A stretch of DNA of 64,000 nt, taken from JABDMH01 sp965223165 (GTDB lineage Bacteria > Bacteroidota > Bacteroidia > Chitinophagales > Saprospiraceae). The stretch spans positions 186,001 through 250,000 of the forward strand of contig CBDCVQ010000019.1 in assembly GCA_965223165.1 (NCBI GenBank). The letters are read 5' to 3'. Below are more notes on the stretch, generated by a model. It saw nothing but the letters and a program-made list of their open reading frames with translations. It did no database searches and was not told where the DNA came from. The letters are not shown here. How positions within the stretch are numbered: the stretch's first letter is position 1.

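Larger units (their letters stand above)
29505..64000 (-). repeat. Array of 76 complete near-identical 450/459-bp modules (150/153 residues) plus a partial one
   Basis: I located the IPDPEL/IPDPDI junction (GGGATCGGGGATCTC on the plus strand) 77 times between about 29,505 and 63,946. The intervals are 49 of 450 bp and 27 of 459 bp, which sum exactly to the distance. Each module runs EKQVA(T/S)GPTPTANPNEY, YYLI(T/A)QNTGTGKGWYTLTD, LKYGAGATPT, a variable loop, DEMILPGEVDTFRVDV, TADSRDCDL, TNTGLLNEAYVNDGSETF and ADTACAEIPDPEL. No stop or frameshift occurs in 34 kb. Three loop cassettes exist: GTDMSGTFGGFDG (150-residue modules), GGDGSSGVNPTSAFDG (19 modules of 153) and GGEGTSGISPAGSFDGS (8 modules of 153, always with NNGTGKSFYTL upstream in the same module). 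Confidence 0.93.

Noticed and set aside
29505..63800. Many plus-strand open frames of 60-245 residues recurring every 450 or 459 bases
   Set aside because: They are antisense shadows of the repeated minus-strand codons. Their period is that of the modules, they have no start signals of their own, and the translations are Arg/Ile-rich nonsense.
63811..63813. TTG at 63813 as the start of the giant gene
   Set aside because: The frame stays open for 62 more codons to the window edge and those codons spell the normal preceding part of a module, so the start lies outside the window.

Overview
The window most likely comes from a marine or wastewater-type Bacteroidota, probably the Saprospiria (Saprospiraceae/Lewinella-like). 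This is inferred from three proteins ending in type A sorting domains for the type IX secretion system (T9SS), a TonB-dependent receptor with an N-terminal carboxypeptidase-regulatory-like domain, an ECF sigma factor overlapping an anti-sigma/TonB-like gene, and gene starts without clear Shine-Dalgarno sequences. No rRNA or tRNA gene was recognised.

Layout. 1-6031: the tail of an unknown gene, a ModF-like double-ATPase protein, and a TonB-dependent receptor divergent from a sugar-porter MFS transporter. 6171-7870: an exodeoxyribonuclease III gene bracketed by two octanucleotide arrays of about eight copies each, followed by four copies of a roughly 140-bp element with a hairpin core. 7957-10768 (minus strand): a secreted CxxCH/Reeler-like T9SS protein, then an ECF sigma factor whose end overlaps an anti-sigma-like membrane protein with a TonB C-terminal domain. 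10949-16246 (minus strand): four genes for exported enzymes, namely a cytochrome c-PQQ sugar dehydrogenase fusion, a lipoprotein serine hydrolase, a Tat-exported enolase-superfamily dehydratase and an exported RraA-like aldolase. The last three are almost certainly one operon. I propose, as inference, that together they form an extracytoplasmic sugar-acid breakdown route. 16435-19662: a secreted protein of about ten fibronectin-III-like units that are extraordinarily rich in His, Tyr and Trp. 19663-20781: mostly non-coding, with a double hairpin. 20782-22410: an ABC-F ATPase.

22498-64000 (minus strand) is one open reading frame that fills two thirds of the window and runs off its right edge. 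It shows 13,833 codons of a giant T9SS-secreted surface protein whose start lies outside. From N to C it has at least 76 complete, highly similar 150/153-residue DUF11-like modules, five divergent modules, a Cys-rich region of about 1,570 residues with HYR/Ig-like, dockerin-like and cohesin-like segments, and a T9SS sorting domain. Identical blocks of 0.4-2.2 kb inside the gene point to recent intragenic duplication and gene conversion.

The best candidates for new biology are the giant modular adhesin and its repeat dynamics, the exported sugar-acid cluster, and the His-rich fibronectin-like protein.
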